A stretch of DNA of 64,000 bases from DASRDZ01 sp035569495 (GTDB lineage: Bacteria; Chloroflexota; Dormibacteria; Aeolococcales; Aeolococcaceae). The stretch covers positions 14,376 through 78,375 of the forward strand of contig DATMMX010000036.1 of the NCBI GenBank assembly GCA_035569495.1, in the 5' to 3' direction. The notes beneath the pieces were generated by a model that saw nothing but the letters and a program-made list of their open reading frames with translations, was not told the origin of the DNA and made no database searches. Positions within the stretch are counted from its first letter, which is position 1. Each line of letters starts with the position of its first letter. The position numbers and the translations under genes were made by a program. Shown here in pieces: positions 17,526 to 27,378 of this stretch.

Positions 17526-19588
17526 ATGGACGCACACATGCTTGTCGGCAACGCAGCGAGGCGGACCGGGCTGCTGGTGATCGCGACCGCGCTGGGCGCG
17601 GCGGCCCTCGGCGTGATGCCGGCTCGTGCAGCGGCGGGCGACCCGTTCCTCGGCCTTGCCGGGCAGGCCCGGTTGACCTCCGACGTGCTCAACCACCTCG
17701 ACCAGCTCACCCCCACCGGCACCTACAGCCCCACCGCGCCGCTGACCATCGGCGTCAGCCTGCAGCGCCCCGACGCCGCCGGTGAGAACGCCTACATCGC
17801 CGACGTCTACGACGCCAAGAGCGCCAACTTCCGGCACTTTCTCGACGTCGCCGGCTTCCAGCAGCGCTTCGGAGTGTCGCAGGCCCGCTTCCAGGCCACC
17901 GTCGACTGGCTGCACCAGCACGGGCTGAAGACGTCTGCGGTGAAGAGCTCCACGGAGTACGTGCTGGCCACCGGTCCCGCCGCTGCGGTGGAGAGCATGC
18001 TCGGCGTCACCGAGATGACCTACAGCTTCAACGGCACCGGCTTCTACGCCAACACCCAGGCGCCCACCGTGCCCGCCAGCCTCGGCGTGCTGGGCATCTC
18101 GGGGCTGGAGAGCTGGTCGCGAATGAAGACCATGCAGCAGTGGCAGAAGAACCTGCCCGCGTCGCCACACGGCGTGCTGCCGCCGCTTCCCGTGCAGGTC
18201 GGCAGCACCACGCCCAGCGACCTGTGGGGCGTCTACGACCAGCCCGCCGAGAACACCGGCCAGGGCGAGACCATGGCCATCTTCGGCTGGGGCGCCACCG
18301 AAACTCTCGGCGTCGACGTGGTCGGCAACCTGCGCAGCTTCGAGGACACCTACGGCCTGCCCCACGTTCCGGTCACCATCGACCATTACGGCGCCCTCGG
18401 CGAGCAGATCACCGACGCCGGCGGCGCCGGCGAGTGGAACCTCGACCTGCCCGCGTCAACGGGCATGGCCCCGGGCGTGAACGGCCTGCACATGTACTTC
18501 GGCGTCAGCGGCGGCGACGAGGACATCCTCGCCGCCTACGACGCCTGGGACCTGGACCCCAACGGCCCGCGCCAGGGCAGCTCCTCCTTCGCCGGCTGCG
18601 AGGCGGGGCCCGGTACGGGCAGCTCGGCCGGCGGGCCCGGCAACCCCACCACCGGCGCGGGCCAGACCGCCATCGGCAACCCCAACCAGGACGCCTACGA
18701 GGCGCTGCTCAAAGAGGCGGTCGAGCTGGGTCGCACCATGTTCGTCTCGGCCGGCGACCTCGGCGCCCAGGGCTGCCCCTACAGCTTCGCCACCGCGCTG
18801 AACGGCGTCACCGCGGTGCCCACCGGGCTGAACAACTACCCGACGGTCAGCCCGTGGGTCACGGCCGTCGGCGGCACCGTCCTCTACTGGAACCCCGCCA
18901 CCCACGGCGGCCCGGCGTCGCGCTTCCTCGAGTACTCCTGGACGCACAGCGGCGGCGGAACCAGCCTGTTCGTGCCCGCGCCGGCGTGGCAGCTCAGCGA
19001 CATTCCCGCACCCGGCGTGCTCTACCCGTGCACCGTCGACTGGCACACCCCGCCTGCCACCTACGCGCCCGGCACCCTCTGCCGCGGCATCCCCGACGTG
19101 GCCGCGCAGTCGGGCGACGTCATCAGCAACGGCTACGTCGCCGGCGGCGGCACCTCGCTGAGCTCGCCGCTGTGGCTGGGCATGTGGACGCGCATCCAGG
19201 CGGCGTCCTCGAACCCGGGACGCGTCGGCTTCGCGACACCGGCCATCTACGCCAACAACGCGGACGCCACCAGGTGGGCGCGCGACTTCTTCGACGTCGG
19301 CGGCAGCAGCGGGGCGACGGCGCCGTCGTGCTCGATGTACCCGAGCCCGTACTCCTGCTCGCATGCGGGCTGGGATTACATGACCGGCTGGGGCACCCCC
19401 GACGTGACCAATCTCATGAAGGACCTCGACGGCGGCAACACCGCGCCGGTTGCGTTCGTGCCTGCGGTCAGCGTGCCCGAGGTTCCCTTCGCGCCGATGC
19501 TGCTGCTCGCCGCTGCAATCGGGCTGGTCGCGTTTGTGGTGATGCGTCGCCGGCATGCGGCGGCGCATCCTGCGGAGGCGTCTGCTGG

Positions 19589-19592
<4 letters not shown>
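17526..19592 (+). CDS. S53 (sedolisin/kumamolisin) peptidase with SVPEVP sorting tail
   Basis: Secreted serine-carboxyl peptidase, usually acid-active. From the ATG at 17526 the protein has 688 residues: signal peptide (LLVIATALGAAALGVMPARAAA), pro-kumamolisin activation domain (about 50-180) and catalytic domain. The catalytic pair ExxxD is Glu303/Asp307 in GEWNLDLP, the oxyanion Asp is Asp411 in SAGDLGAQG, and the nucleophile Ser544 lies in GGGTSLSSP, a variant of the usual SGTSAS. The calcium-site end AGWDYMTGWGTPDV is intact. The last 40 residues are SVPEVP, a membrane helix and MRRRH. An ATG at 17538 is an alternative start. The stop codon overlaps the convergent typA stop. Confidence 0.92.
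19470..19589 (+). other. SVPExP-CTERM sorting signal (client 3)
   Basis: Last 40 residues of the S53 peptidase: SVPEVP, about 18 hydrophobic residues, MRRRH, then a short Ala-rich end. Confidence 0.72.
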
Positions 19593-21418
<1,826 letters not shown>

Positions 21419-21429
21419 GGCGTCGGGGG

Positions 21430-22125
21430 CTACGACTGCTCCTGCACGGCCACACTGCTCATGGTGTCGCCGGCGGCGATCTGCAGGACCACGTCCATGC
21501 CCTTGCTGACCTGGCCGAAGAGGTTGTACTGCTTGGGCAGCTGCGTGTCGTTGGCGGTGCAGACGAAGAACTGCGAGCCGTTGGTGTTGGGCCCGGCGTT
21601 GGCCATGGCCACACAGCCGGCGGTGTACTCACCCTGCACCGGCTCGTCGGCGAACTGGTAGCCGGGACCGCCGGAGCCGGTGCCCTGCGGGTCACCGCCC
21701 TGGATGACGAAGCCCTGCACCACGCGGTGGAACTTGAGGCCGTCGTAGAAGTGGTTGCGGGCCAGCACCACGAAGTTGTTGACGGTGTTGGGCGCCAGCT
21801 TGGGCTGCAGGCAGAGGCCGATGTCGCCCTTGGCGGTCTTGATGGTGACCAGGTAGAGCTTGCCGGTGTCGATCTGCCTGGCGGGCGCCGACGAGTAGAC
21901 GTGCACGTCGCTCGGCGCGTCCTTGGGCTGCAGCGGGCTGCCGAATTGCGCGGTGCTGCAAGGGGTGGTGGACTGGGCCGCCGCGGCGCCGCCACCGCTG
22001 GGAGTGCTGGTGCTCGACGTGGAGGTCGAGCTGCCCGTGGTGTTGCCGCTGCTGCCGCACGCCGCCAGCAGAGCGGCGGATGCCGCCAGCAGCACGGCGG
22101 GGATGCGGAGGGAGAACGCGCTCAT
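21430..22125 (-). CDS. Cyclophilin-type peptidyl-prolyl isomerase lipoprotein
   Basis: Extracytoplasmic proline isomerase. 231 residues: lipoprotein signal ending LLAACGSSG, a Ser/Thr linker of about 40 residues, then a cyclophilin domain with FHRVVQGFVIQGGDPQGTGSGG and GCVAMANAGPNTNGSQFFV, the conserved active-site blocks. A Cys pair in the linker/domain junction may form a disulfide. The ATG at 22125 follows TATTGT (22139-22134) by 8 nt and has no strong Shine-Dalgarno, suggesting a leaderless mRNA. Likely first gene of a ppi-typA unit. Confidence 0.93.
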   Translation of the reverse strand: MSAFSLRIPAVLLAASAALLAACGSSGNTTGSSTSTSSTSTPSGGGAAAAQSTTPCSTAQFGSPLQPKDAPSDVHVYSSAPARQIDTGKLYLVTIKTAKGDIGLCLQPKLAPNTVNNFVVLARNHFYDGLKFHRVVQGFVIQGGDPQGTGSGGPGYQFADEPVQGEYTAGCVAMANAGPNTNGSQFFVCTANDTQLPKQYNLFGQVSKGMDVVLQIAAGDTMSSVAVQEQS

Positions 22126-22133
22126 TCCGCCGC

Positions 22134-22139
22134 ACAATA
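22134..22139 (-). promoter_or_regulatory. Putative -10 box of leaderless cyclophilin gene
   Basis: TATTGT on the minus strand, 8 nt before the ATG at 22125. Confidence 0.45.
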
Positions 22140-22257
22140 CCGTGCCCGGCGTTCGCGGCGGATTCGCGGTGAGCGTCTTCGGCGGTGGCGCGCGGGTGCT
22201 AGGTGATAGTGTGGCTGTCAACCGGAGCAGGGGCGCTCAGGAAGGTGGAGGGAGCTG

Positions 22258-22905
22258 ATGTTCGCGTGGCTTCCCAGGTTCGTGGCCCGCGCCGGCGCGG
22301 CGGGACTGCTCGTGGCGGCGACGCTCGGCGGTGTCGCGGCGCTGCTGCTGCGACGCTTTCGCCGCCACGGAAGCCTCGAAGGCGAGGACGTCGTCGACCT
22401 GCTGCTGGCCCGCCATGCTGAGGCCGAGCGGCTGATGGACGGCTACCAGCGCGCCGCCGCCGTCCCCGAGGTGCGCCGCAGCGCGCTGCGCGAGCTCTCG
22501 CGGCGGCTGTCGATCCACGAGGCGGTCGAGGAGCAGCTCGTCCATCCCCTGGTGCGCCGCCAGCTTCCCGACGGGCACCGCCTGGTCGCCGAGGTGCTCG
22601 CCCAGGAGCTGGAGGCCAAGCAGCTCCTGGCCACGCTGGACCAGCGCCAGCCGGGCGACCCGGACTTCGACGCCTTCGTGGAGCGCCTGTTCGCGGGTGT
22701 GCGCCACCACGCGCAGACCGAGGAGACGCTGGTGTTCCCGCTGCTGCGGCTGCACCTCGGGCCGAGGGAGCGGATGCGGCTCGGGGCCATGGTGGAGCGC
22801 GCCGAGCGGCTGGCGCCGACCCACCCGCACCCGCATGCGCCCAGGATGGTGGGGATGCCCGTGGTCGGGGTGGTCGACCGGGCCCGCGACCGCGTCCGCC
22901 GCTAG
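22258..22905 (+). CDS. Membrane-anchored hemerythrin HHE domain protein
   Basis: 215 residues. An N-terminal membrane helix (FVARAGAAGLLVAATLGGVAALLLRR) anchors a cytoplasmic-type four-helix hemerythrin bundle. Candidate di-iron ligands are in LLARHAEAERLMD, SIHEAVEEQLVHPLV and VRHHAQTEETLVFPLL (HxxxE pattern). The family binds O2 or NO, or senses oxidative stress; the actual ligand is unknown here. The start has a strong GGAGGGAG 5 nt upstream. The last 30 residues are basic and low in predicted structure. The following 216 nt to the next gene hold only small GC hairpins (for example GGGGC-AAA-GCCCC) and no recognisable gene. Confidence 0.85.
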   Translation: MFAWLPRFVARAGAAGLLVAATLGGVAALLLRRFRRHGSLEGEDVVDLLLARHAEAERLMDGYQRAAAVPEVRRSALRELSRRLSIHEAVEEQLVHPLVRRQLPDGHRLVAEVLAQELEAKQLLATLDQRQPGDPDFDAFVERLFAGVRHHAQTEETLVFPLLRLHLGPRERMRLGAMVERAERLAPTHPHPHAPRMVGMPVVGVVDRARDRVRR

Positions 22906-23104
22906 GGCCCGCGGGCTTCACCCGTCCATCCGTGCGCTGGCGCGCACCGTGGGGCAAAGCCCCGCCGCGGCAGAGGAGGCGGCGGCCGGGGGACCACCAG
23001 CCTCCCTGCCGTGGAGTGGGAGTTGCCGTCCGTCGGCCACGAGTGTGCCTCGGCGGCGGTTGTGGGCGGGCGAGCGGGTCGTTAAGAGGTATTGCGGGCG
23101 GCGC

Positions 23105-23110
23105 TAGCAT
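23105..23110 (+). promoter_or_regulatory. Putative -10 box before leaderless hydrolase gene
   Basis: TAGCAT, 11 nt before the ATG at 23122, no Shine-Dalgarno between. Confidence 0.4.
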
Positions 23111-23121
23111 TCACCACCGAC

Positions 23122-23631
23122 ATGGCAGAGCTTCGCGTGGTGCTGGGCCACGGCGCGTCAGGGACGGCGGCGTCGATGCGGCCGCACGTGCTCGGCCTGG
23201 AGCGGCGCGGCATCGCCGCCGAGGCCATCGACCTGCCCAAGGGCAAAGCGGAGCGTGCGGTGCCGGTGTTCGCCCGGCGCGTCGCCGAGGACCCGCGGGC
23301 GTTCGTGGTCGGCGGCCACAGCTTCGGCGGCCGGGTCGCTTCGATGCTGGCCGCGGACACTCCGGTGCGGGGCCTGGTGCTGCTCAGCTACCCGCTGCAC
23401 CGCCCCGGCCACGCCGAGGACCTGCGCGTCGAGCACTGGCCGCGCATCGAGTGCCCGGTGCTGCTTCTCTCCGGCGAGTCCGACCCCTTCGCCAAGGTCG
23501 ACCTGCTGCGCGAGAACGTGCCACTGCTGCGCCACGCAACCCTGCACACCTATCCCGGCGTGCAGCACGGCCTCAGTCCGGTCCTCGACGACGCCCTCGA
23601 CCGTGTCGCGGAGTTCGTGCGCTCCCTCTAG
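23122..23631 (+). CDS. Alpha/beta hydrolase, KANL3/Tex30-like
   Basis: Small cytoplasmic alpha/beta hydrolase of 169 residues. Nucleophile elbow GGHSFGGRV, acid Asp in LLLSGESDPF and general-base His in GVQHGLS complete a triad. Size and the early VVLGHGASG oxyanion strand fit the KANL3/Tex30 dienelactone-hydrolase-like group; substrate unknown. ATG at 23122 is chosen because the family begins right at this strand. The TAG overlaps the stop of the convergent GNAT gene (palindromic CTAG, 23628-23631). Confidence 0.85.
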   Translation: MAELRVVLGHGASGTAASMRPHVLGLERRGIAAEAIDLPKGKAERAVPVFARRVAEDPRAFVVGGHSFGGRVASMLAADTPVRGLVLLSYPLHRPGHAEDLRVEHWPRIECPVLLLSGESDPFAKVDLLRENVPLLRHATLHTYPGVQHGLSPVLDDALDRVAEFVRSL

Positions 23632-24242
23632 CGGCGCGGGGTGACGTCGAACTCCAGCTCCAGCACCGAGCCCCCGCGCCGGGCCACCTGGTGCCGCGGC
23701 CAGCGCGACTGGATCAGGCCGAGCATGCGGGTGTTGTCGGCCAGCACCATGGCGCGCAGCCGGTCGACACCCTCCTGGGCGGCGCGCTCGGCGACGAACT
23801 CGAGCAGCGCCCCGCCCAGGCCGCGACCCTGGTGCTCGTCGGAGACGACGATGCTGAGCTCGGCCACGCCGGGCAGGTCGCGCTCGCGCACGAAGCGGGC
23901 GACGCCGATGCCCTCGCCGCTGGCCAGGTCGATGGCGACGATGGCCTCGTGGTCGTGGTGGTCGACGTCGAGGAAGTAGCGCAGCTCCTTCTCGGTGAGG
24001 TGCGCCTTGGGCGAGAAGAAGCGCATGTAGCGGGAGGTGGCGCTGAGGTGCTCGAAGCCGCGCAGGTAGACCTCGCGGTCGGTGGGGCGCAGGGGGCGGA
24101 GCAGCACCTGCCCGGTGTCGCGCAGGGTGATCACCCGGTGGCGGGCGGCTCGGCCGGGGCGCGGGTGGAGCAGCTCGGCGGGGATCGGCGCCTTGAGGGC
24201 ACCGGGGAGCGGCGGGTAGAGAGGGGCGGCCGCCGTGTCCAT
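23628..24242 (-). CDS. GNAT family N-acetyltransferase
   Basis: 204 residues. A 45-residue N-terminal extension precedes the GNAT fold, which opens with VLLRPLRPTDREVYLRGF. The acetyl-CoA pyrophosphate loop is VVSDEHQGRGLGGALLEF (Q/RxxGxG/A), followed by MVLADNTRMLGLI, typical of the fold's helix alpha 4. This arrangement resembles the GNAT modules of protein-acyltransferases of the Pat/acetate-thiokinase type, but no CoA-binding domain is attached. Acceptor unknown. It converges on the hydrolase gene with overlapping stops. Confidence 0.85.
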   Translation of the reverse strand: MDTAAAPLYPPLPGALKAPIPAELLHPRPGRAARHRVITLRDTGQVLLRPLRPTDREVYLRGFEHLSATSRYMRFFSPKAHLTEKELRYFLDVDHHDHEAIVAIDLASGEGIGVARFVRERDLPGVAELSIVVSDEHQGRGLGGALLEFVAERAAQEGVDRLRAMVLADNTRMLGLIQSRWPRHQVARRGGSVLELEFDVTPRR

Positions 24243-24328
24243 GATGGTTCGGTGCTCCGTGCGTTGCTTGATGCAACGACCAGTCTGCGCCTATGGGTTG
24301 CGCGATGCAACCCCGAGCGGCGGGAGCC

Positions 24329-24796
24329 TCAGCGCACCGCGGCGGGATCGCCCGCCTCGCGGCGCCGCCAGGTCATGCCCCGCGCCTCGACGTCCGTGCG
24401 GCAGTCAGGGCAGACCAGCACCGGCATCACGTCGTGCCCGCACGCCTTGTGGGTCAGCACCATCGGCGGCCCGGTCTCGTCGGCCGCCCAGCGGTCGCCC
24501 CAGCGCATCAGCGAGAGCACCACGGGGTAGAGGTCGCGGCCCTTGTCGGTGAGGCGGTACTCGTGGCGCTCGGGGCGCTCGGAGTAGAGGCGGCGCTCCA
24601 GCACGCCGTAGTCGACCAGGGTCTGCAGCCGGTCGGTGAGGATGTTGCGGGCGATGCCCAGGCTGCGCTGGAAGTCCTCGAAGCGGCGCACGCCGAGGAA
24701 GGCGTCGCGGAGGACGAGCAGGCTCCACCACTCCCCCACCACATCGAGGGCGCGCGCCACCGAGCACTCCATGCCGGCGAAGCTGGTCCGCTTCAT
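24329..24796 (-). CDS. HxlR family transcriptional regulator
   Basis: 155-residue winged-helix regulator. The HxlR signature begins at Cys11 (CSVARALDVVGEWWSLLVLRDAF), then RRFEDFQRSLGIARNILTDRLQTLVDYGVLERR, the recognition helix and wing. The C-terminal third has four Cys/His positions (HKACGH and LVCPDCR) resembling a small zinc ribbon, which is common in this subgroup. TATGCT (24808-24803) lies 6 nt before the ATG and there is no Shine-Dalgarno, so it is probably leaderless. HxlR proteins often sense quinones, aldehydes or oxidants; the target here is not evident. Confidence 0.9.
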   Translation of the reverse strand: MKRTSFAGMECSVARALDVVGEWWSLLVLRDAFLGVRRFEDFQRSLGIARNILTDRLQTLVDYGVLERRLYSERPERHEYRLTDKGRDLYPVVLSLMRWGDRWAADETGPPMVLTHKACGHDVMPVLVCPDCRTDVEARGMTWRRREAGDPAAVR

Positions 24797-24802
24797 GCTC
24801 GC

Positions 24803-24808
24803 AGCATA
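24803..24808 (-). promoter_or_regulatory. Putative -10 box of leaderless HxlR gene
   Basis: TATGCT on the minus strand, 6 nt before the ATG at 24796. Confidence 0.5.
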
Positions 24809-24830
24809 GCGGTCCGGGCGTTGCGTGACG

Positions 24831-25580
24831 CTACGGTCGGACCAGGCCGCCGAGGTGGGCGGCGGCGGCGAGCACCGGCGGCACCGCCTGCGGCGGCTCC
24901 GGGGCGCGGTGCTCGGCGAGGTAGCGGAGCTGGCGGCGCAGCGGCTCCTCGAGGTGGGCGCGGATGGCCCGCTCGGCGCGAGGTGCGCTGCGCTCGGCGA
25001 CGGCGGCGGCGATCTCCCGGTGGCCGCGCAGGGCCGCGCGCATGTGGTTGACGGTCATCGGCACCGTGTAGCGGGCGCGGTTGACGTGCAGCCAGGCGCG
25101 CTGGGCGGCGTCCAGGGCCGCGCGGTTGCCGGCGGCGGCGAGGAGCTGGAGGTGGAACTGCTCGTCGGCGCGCAGGAAGGCGGGCGAGTCGAGGTGCTCG
25201 ACGGCGTGGCGCTGGCGGGCGAGCAGCTCCTCCAGCGCGGCGGGGTCGGGCTCGGCGCCGGCAGCGATGAGGTGGCGGGCCATCTCCACCTCCAGCGCCT
25301 CGCGGACGGCCATGTTGTCCTCGACGTCGCGCGGGTCGAGGGGCGCGATGGTGCTGCCGCGCTTGGGCACGGTGGTGACCATTCCCTCCAGCGCGAGGCG
25401 GTGCAGCGCGGCCCGCAGCGGGGTCCGGCTCATGCCCAGCCGGGCCGCGACCTCGCGCTCGTTGAGCGGCGCGCCGGCGGGGATCTCGCAGGTGGCGATG
25501 GCCTCGGCGAGGCGCGTGTAGGCGAGGTCGGCAAGGTCCTGCCTTGCGGGCCCGGCGGTGGTGCGCCTGCGAGTGGTCAT
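24831..25580 (-). CDS. GntR/FadR-type (FCD) transcriptional regulator
   Basis: 249 residues. The N-terminal winged helix (LAYTRLAEAIATCEIPAGAPLNEREVAARLGMSRTPLRAALHRLALEGMV) is classical GntR; the C-terminal all-helical FCD domain has the usual metal/ligand residues (Asp/His in RADEQFHLQLLAAAGN and a late GHREIAAAV). FCD regulators bind organic acids or amino-acid related ligands. The ATG overlaps the TGA of the upstream solute-binding protein gene (ATGA, 25577-25580), so they form one unit. It probably regulates that unit and the divergent transporter operon through the sites at 27283-27374. Confidence 0.92.
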   Translation of the reverse strand: MTTRRRTTAGPARQDLADLAYTRLAEAIATCEIPAGAPLNEREVAARLGMSRTPLRAALHRLALEGMVTTVPKRGSTIAPLDPRDVEDNMAVREALEVEMARHLIAAGAEPDPAALEELLARQRHAVEHLDSPAFLRADEQFHLQLLAAAGNRAALDAAQRAWLHVNRARYTVPMTVNHMRAALRGHREIAAAVAERSAPRAERAIRAHLEEPLRRQLRYLAEHRAPEPPQAVPPVLAAAAHLGGLVRP

Positions 25581-27229
25581 GCGGCGAGGTACCAGCGGCC
25601 GTACATCGCCGAGTCGCGGTCCTGGTCGAGCTGGGCGCCGGCGACCAGGCCGTTGACGGTGACGTTGTAGGCGGCGTGGTGCAGCGGCGCGTAGAGCGGG
25701 ATGAAGGGCAGGTCGCGGGTGAGCTGCTGCTGCACGGCGGTGATCAGTGGCTTGCGTGCGGCTTGCAGCTGCAGGCCCGGCGCGGCGACGGCGTTGCGCT
25801 CGGCGGCGAGCAGCCGGTCCATCTCGGCGCTGGCGTAGCCGCCCCAGTTGCGGCCCGCGCTCGACGACAGCGCCGCGGAGTCGTCGGGGTCGAGCGACGT
25901 GCCGGTTTGTGTCAAGGCCAGCGTGAACTCGCCGGCGTCGAGCGCGGCGCGCAATGCGACCGGGTCGAGGGCGCGCGGGGTGATGTGCAGGCCCGCATCG
26001 GCGGCCTGGGTGGCGATGCTGCGCGCCGCGGCTTCGCGAGCGGTGTCGCCGCGGGGGTAGAGCAGATCGAGCTGGAGCGGCGTTGCCACCTGCGCCGTGG
26101 CCAATAGTGCGCGCGCCCTGGCCACGTCGCGCGGGTATCGCTGTGCGGCGTTGGCGTCGTACGCCCACGACTGGGGGGGAACATCGCCCCACTGCGTTGT
26201 GGCGTCGTCGCCGAGTGCGGCGCGGGTCACCGCGTTGCGGTCGATGGCGTAGGCCAGCGCCTGCCGCACCGCGACGCTGCCGGTCGGCCTGCCGGCGCGG
26301 TCGTTGCACTGCAGGGCGACGTAGCCGAGGTCGGGGTACGAGGCCAGGCGCACGCCGGACTGCTGCTGCGCATCGCGGGTGGCGTCCGCGGTCAGCTCGG
26401 GGGCCCAGAGCACCTGGCCCTGGGCGAGCAGCGGCGGCAGCAGCCGGGGATCGGTGACCACCTGCACGACCAGCCTGTCGACGTTGGGCGCGCCGCCGTA
26501 CCAGTGCGGGTTGGGCACGTAGGTGATGGTGTGCAGGTTGCTGTCGCGCTGCTGGTAGAGGAACGGGCCACCGCTCACCGAGGGCGTGGTGTCGAAGAAC
26601 GCACTGTCCATCTGCGCCGGCTTGTACTTGGAGAGGACGTGCGCGGGCACCACCGGCGTGACCAGGCGCGCGCCGAACGACGCGTCGGGAGCGCGCAGCG
26701 TGAAGCGCACGGTGTGGGCGTCGACGGCTTCAGTTTTGGCCAGGTCTGACCAGTCGAAGGTCGCCTCGCCGGACAGCGAGGGGTCGGCCTCGGTGCTGAC
26801 GGTGTACACCACGTCGGCGGCGGTGATCGGGGCGCCGTCGCTCCACTGCGCGCGGCTGCGCAGGGTGACCGTCCACTCGCGGCCGGTGGCGTCGAGCTGG
26901 GGCGGTGCGGCGGCGAGGTCGGGGGCGAGGCCGAGGTCGGGGCGGGCGCTGTAGAGCAGCGGGTAGAGGGGGGCGTAGGCGCGCACCGAGGCCACGTCGC
27001 CCGCGGTCAGCGGGTTGAGCGAGCGCGGCTCGGCGGCGACGGCGACGACCAGCTGGCCGCCGTGGCGGACCTGCTGGGCCGGCTGGTAGCCGCAACCGCT
27101 GAGCAGCAGCGCCGCGAGCGCGGTGGCGGCGAGGGCGGGGCGGCCGAGCAGGCGGCCACCACGGGGCAGGCTGCATCGCCGAGGCCCTCGCCGGTGTCCT
27201 ATGCAGTGCCGCCGTGCCGACGCGACCAT
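25577..27229 (-). CDS. Family 5 solute-binding lipoprotein (peptide/nickel type)
   Basis: Extracytoplasmic binding protein of an ABC importer (SBP_bac_5), about 550 residues. From the ATG at 27229 a basic N-region leads to a lipobox (ALAATALAALLLSGCGY), then GGQLVVAVAAEPRSLNPLTAGD, QWSDGAPITAADVVYTVS and VRQALAYAIDRNAVTRAALG, all characteristic. No dpp/opp permease or ATPase genes are in the window, so its transporter partner is elsewhere or is unusual. GGGAGGGAAG lies about 11 nt before the ATG; an in-frame ATG at 27250 is less well placed. Coupled to the GntR gene. Confidence 0.88.
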   Translation of the reverse strand: MVASARRHCIGHRRGPRRCSLPRGGRLLGRPALAATALAALLLSGCGYQPAQQVRHGGQLVVAVAAEPRSLNPLTAGDVASVRAYAPLYPLLYSARPDLGLAPDLAAAPPQLDATGREWTVTLRSRAQWSDGAPITAADVVYTVSTEADPSLSGEATFDWSDLAKTEAVDAHTVRFTLRAPDASFGARLVTPVVPAHVLSKYKPAQMDSAFFDTTPSVSGGPFLYQQRDSNLHTITYVPNPHWYGGAPNVDRLVVQVVTDPRLLPPLLAQGQVLWAPELTADATRDAQQQSGVRLASYPDLGYVALQCNDRAGRPTGSVAVRQALAYAIDRNAVTRAALGDDATTQWGDVPPQSWAYDANAAQRYPRDVARARALLATAQVATPLQLDLLYPRGDTAREAAARSIATQAADAGLHITPRALDPVALRAALDAGEFTLALTQTGTSLDPDDSAALSSSAGRNWGGYASAEMDRLLAAERNAVAAPGLQLQAARKPLITAVQQQLTRDLPFIPLYAPLHHAAYNVTVNGLVAGAQLDQDRDSAMYGRWYLAA

Positions 27230-27282
27230 GGTGTCGCGCTTCCCTCCCATGCCCCTTGGGGCGTGCCGCCGTGCCGAGGCCC

Positions 27283-27294
27283 GTAGTATACCAG
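27283..27294. promoter_or_regulatory. Candidate GntR operator, site 1, over the leftward -10
   Basis: GTAGTATACCAG. It shares the half-site ATACCAG with site 2 and has GTATAC at its centre, as many FCD-type GntR operators do. It overlaps TATACT (27290-27285), the best -10 candidate for the leftward binding-protein/GntR genes. Confidence 0.45.
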
Positions 27295-27329
27295 CGTCGC
27301 TTTGCGCCGTCTGGCAGCGGGGAAACGCT

Positions 27330-27359
27330 TTGACCCGCAAGGACAAACGCTGCTACAGT
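27330..27359 (+). promoter_or_regulatory. Sigma70-type promoter of the Liv-like operon
   Basis: TTGACC (27330-27335), 18-bp spacer, TACAGT (27354-27359): five and four of six consensus bases. It predicts transcription from about 27366, inside operator site 2. Confidence 0.55.
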
Positions 27360-27362
27360 ACG

Positions 27363-27374
27363 CTGGCATACCAG
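27363..27374. promoter_or_regulatory. Candidate GntR operator, site 2, at the rightward start point
   Basis: CTGGCATACCAG, a 12-bp palindrome with one mismatch pair, immediately after the rightward -10 and directly before AGGAGG. A repressor here would block transcription of the Liv-like operon. Confidence 0.5.
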
Positions 27375-27378
27375 GAGG

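Noticed and set aside
22906..23121. Structured RNA or riboswitch before the hydrolase
   Set aside because: Small GC hairpins only; no conserved core of a riboswitch class that I recognise, and nearby hydrolase gives no ligand hint.
27206..27277. 15-bp direct repeat GTGCCGCCGTGCCGA, 57 bp apart, before the family 5 binding protein
   Set aside because: One copy is inside the coding start; simple GC-rich composition makes chance or Arg-rich coding repetition the better explanation.
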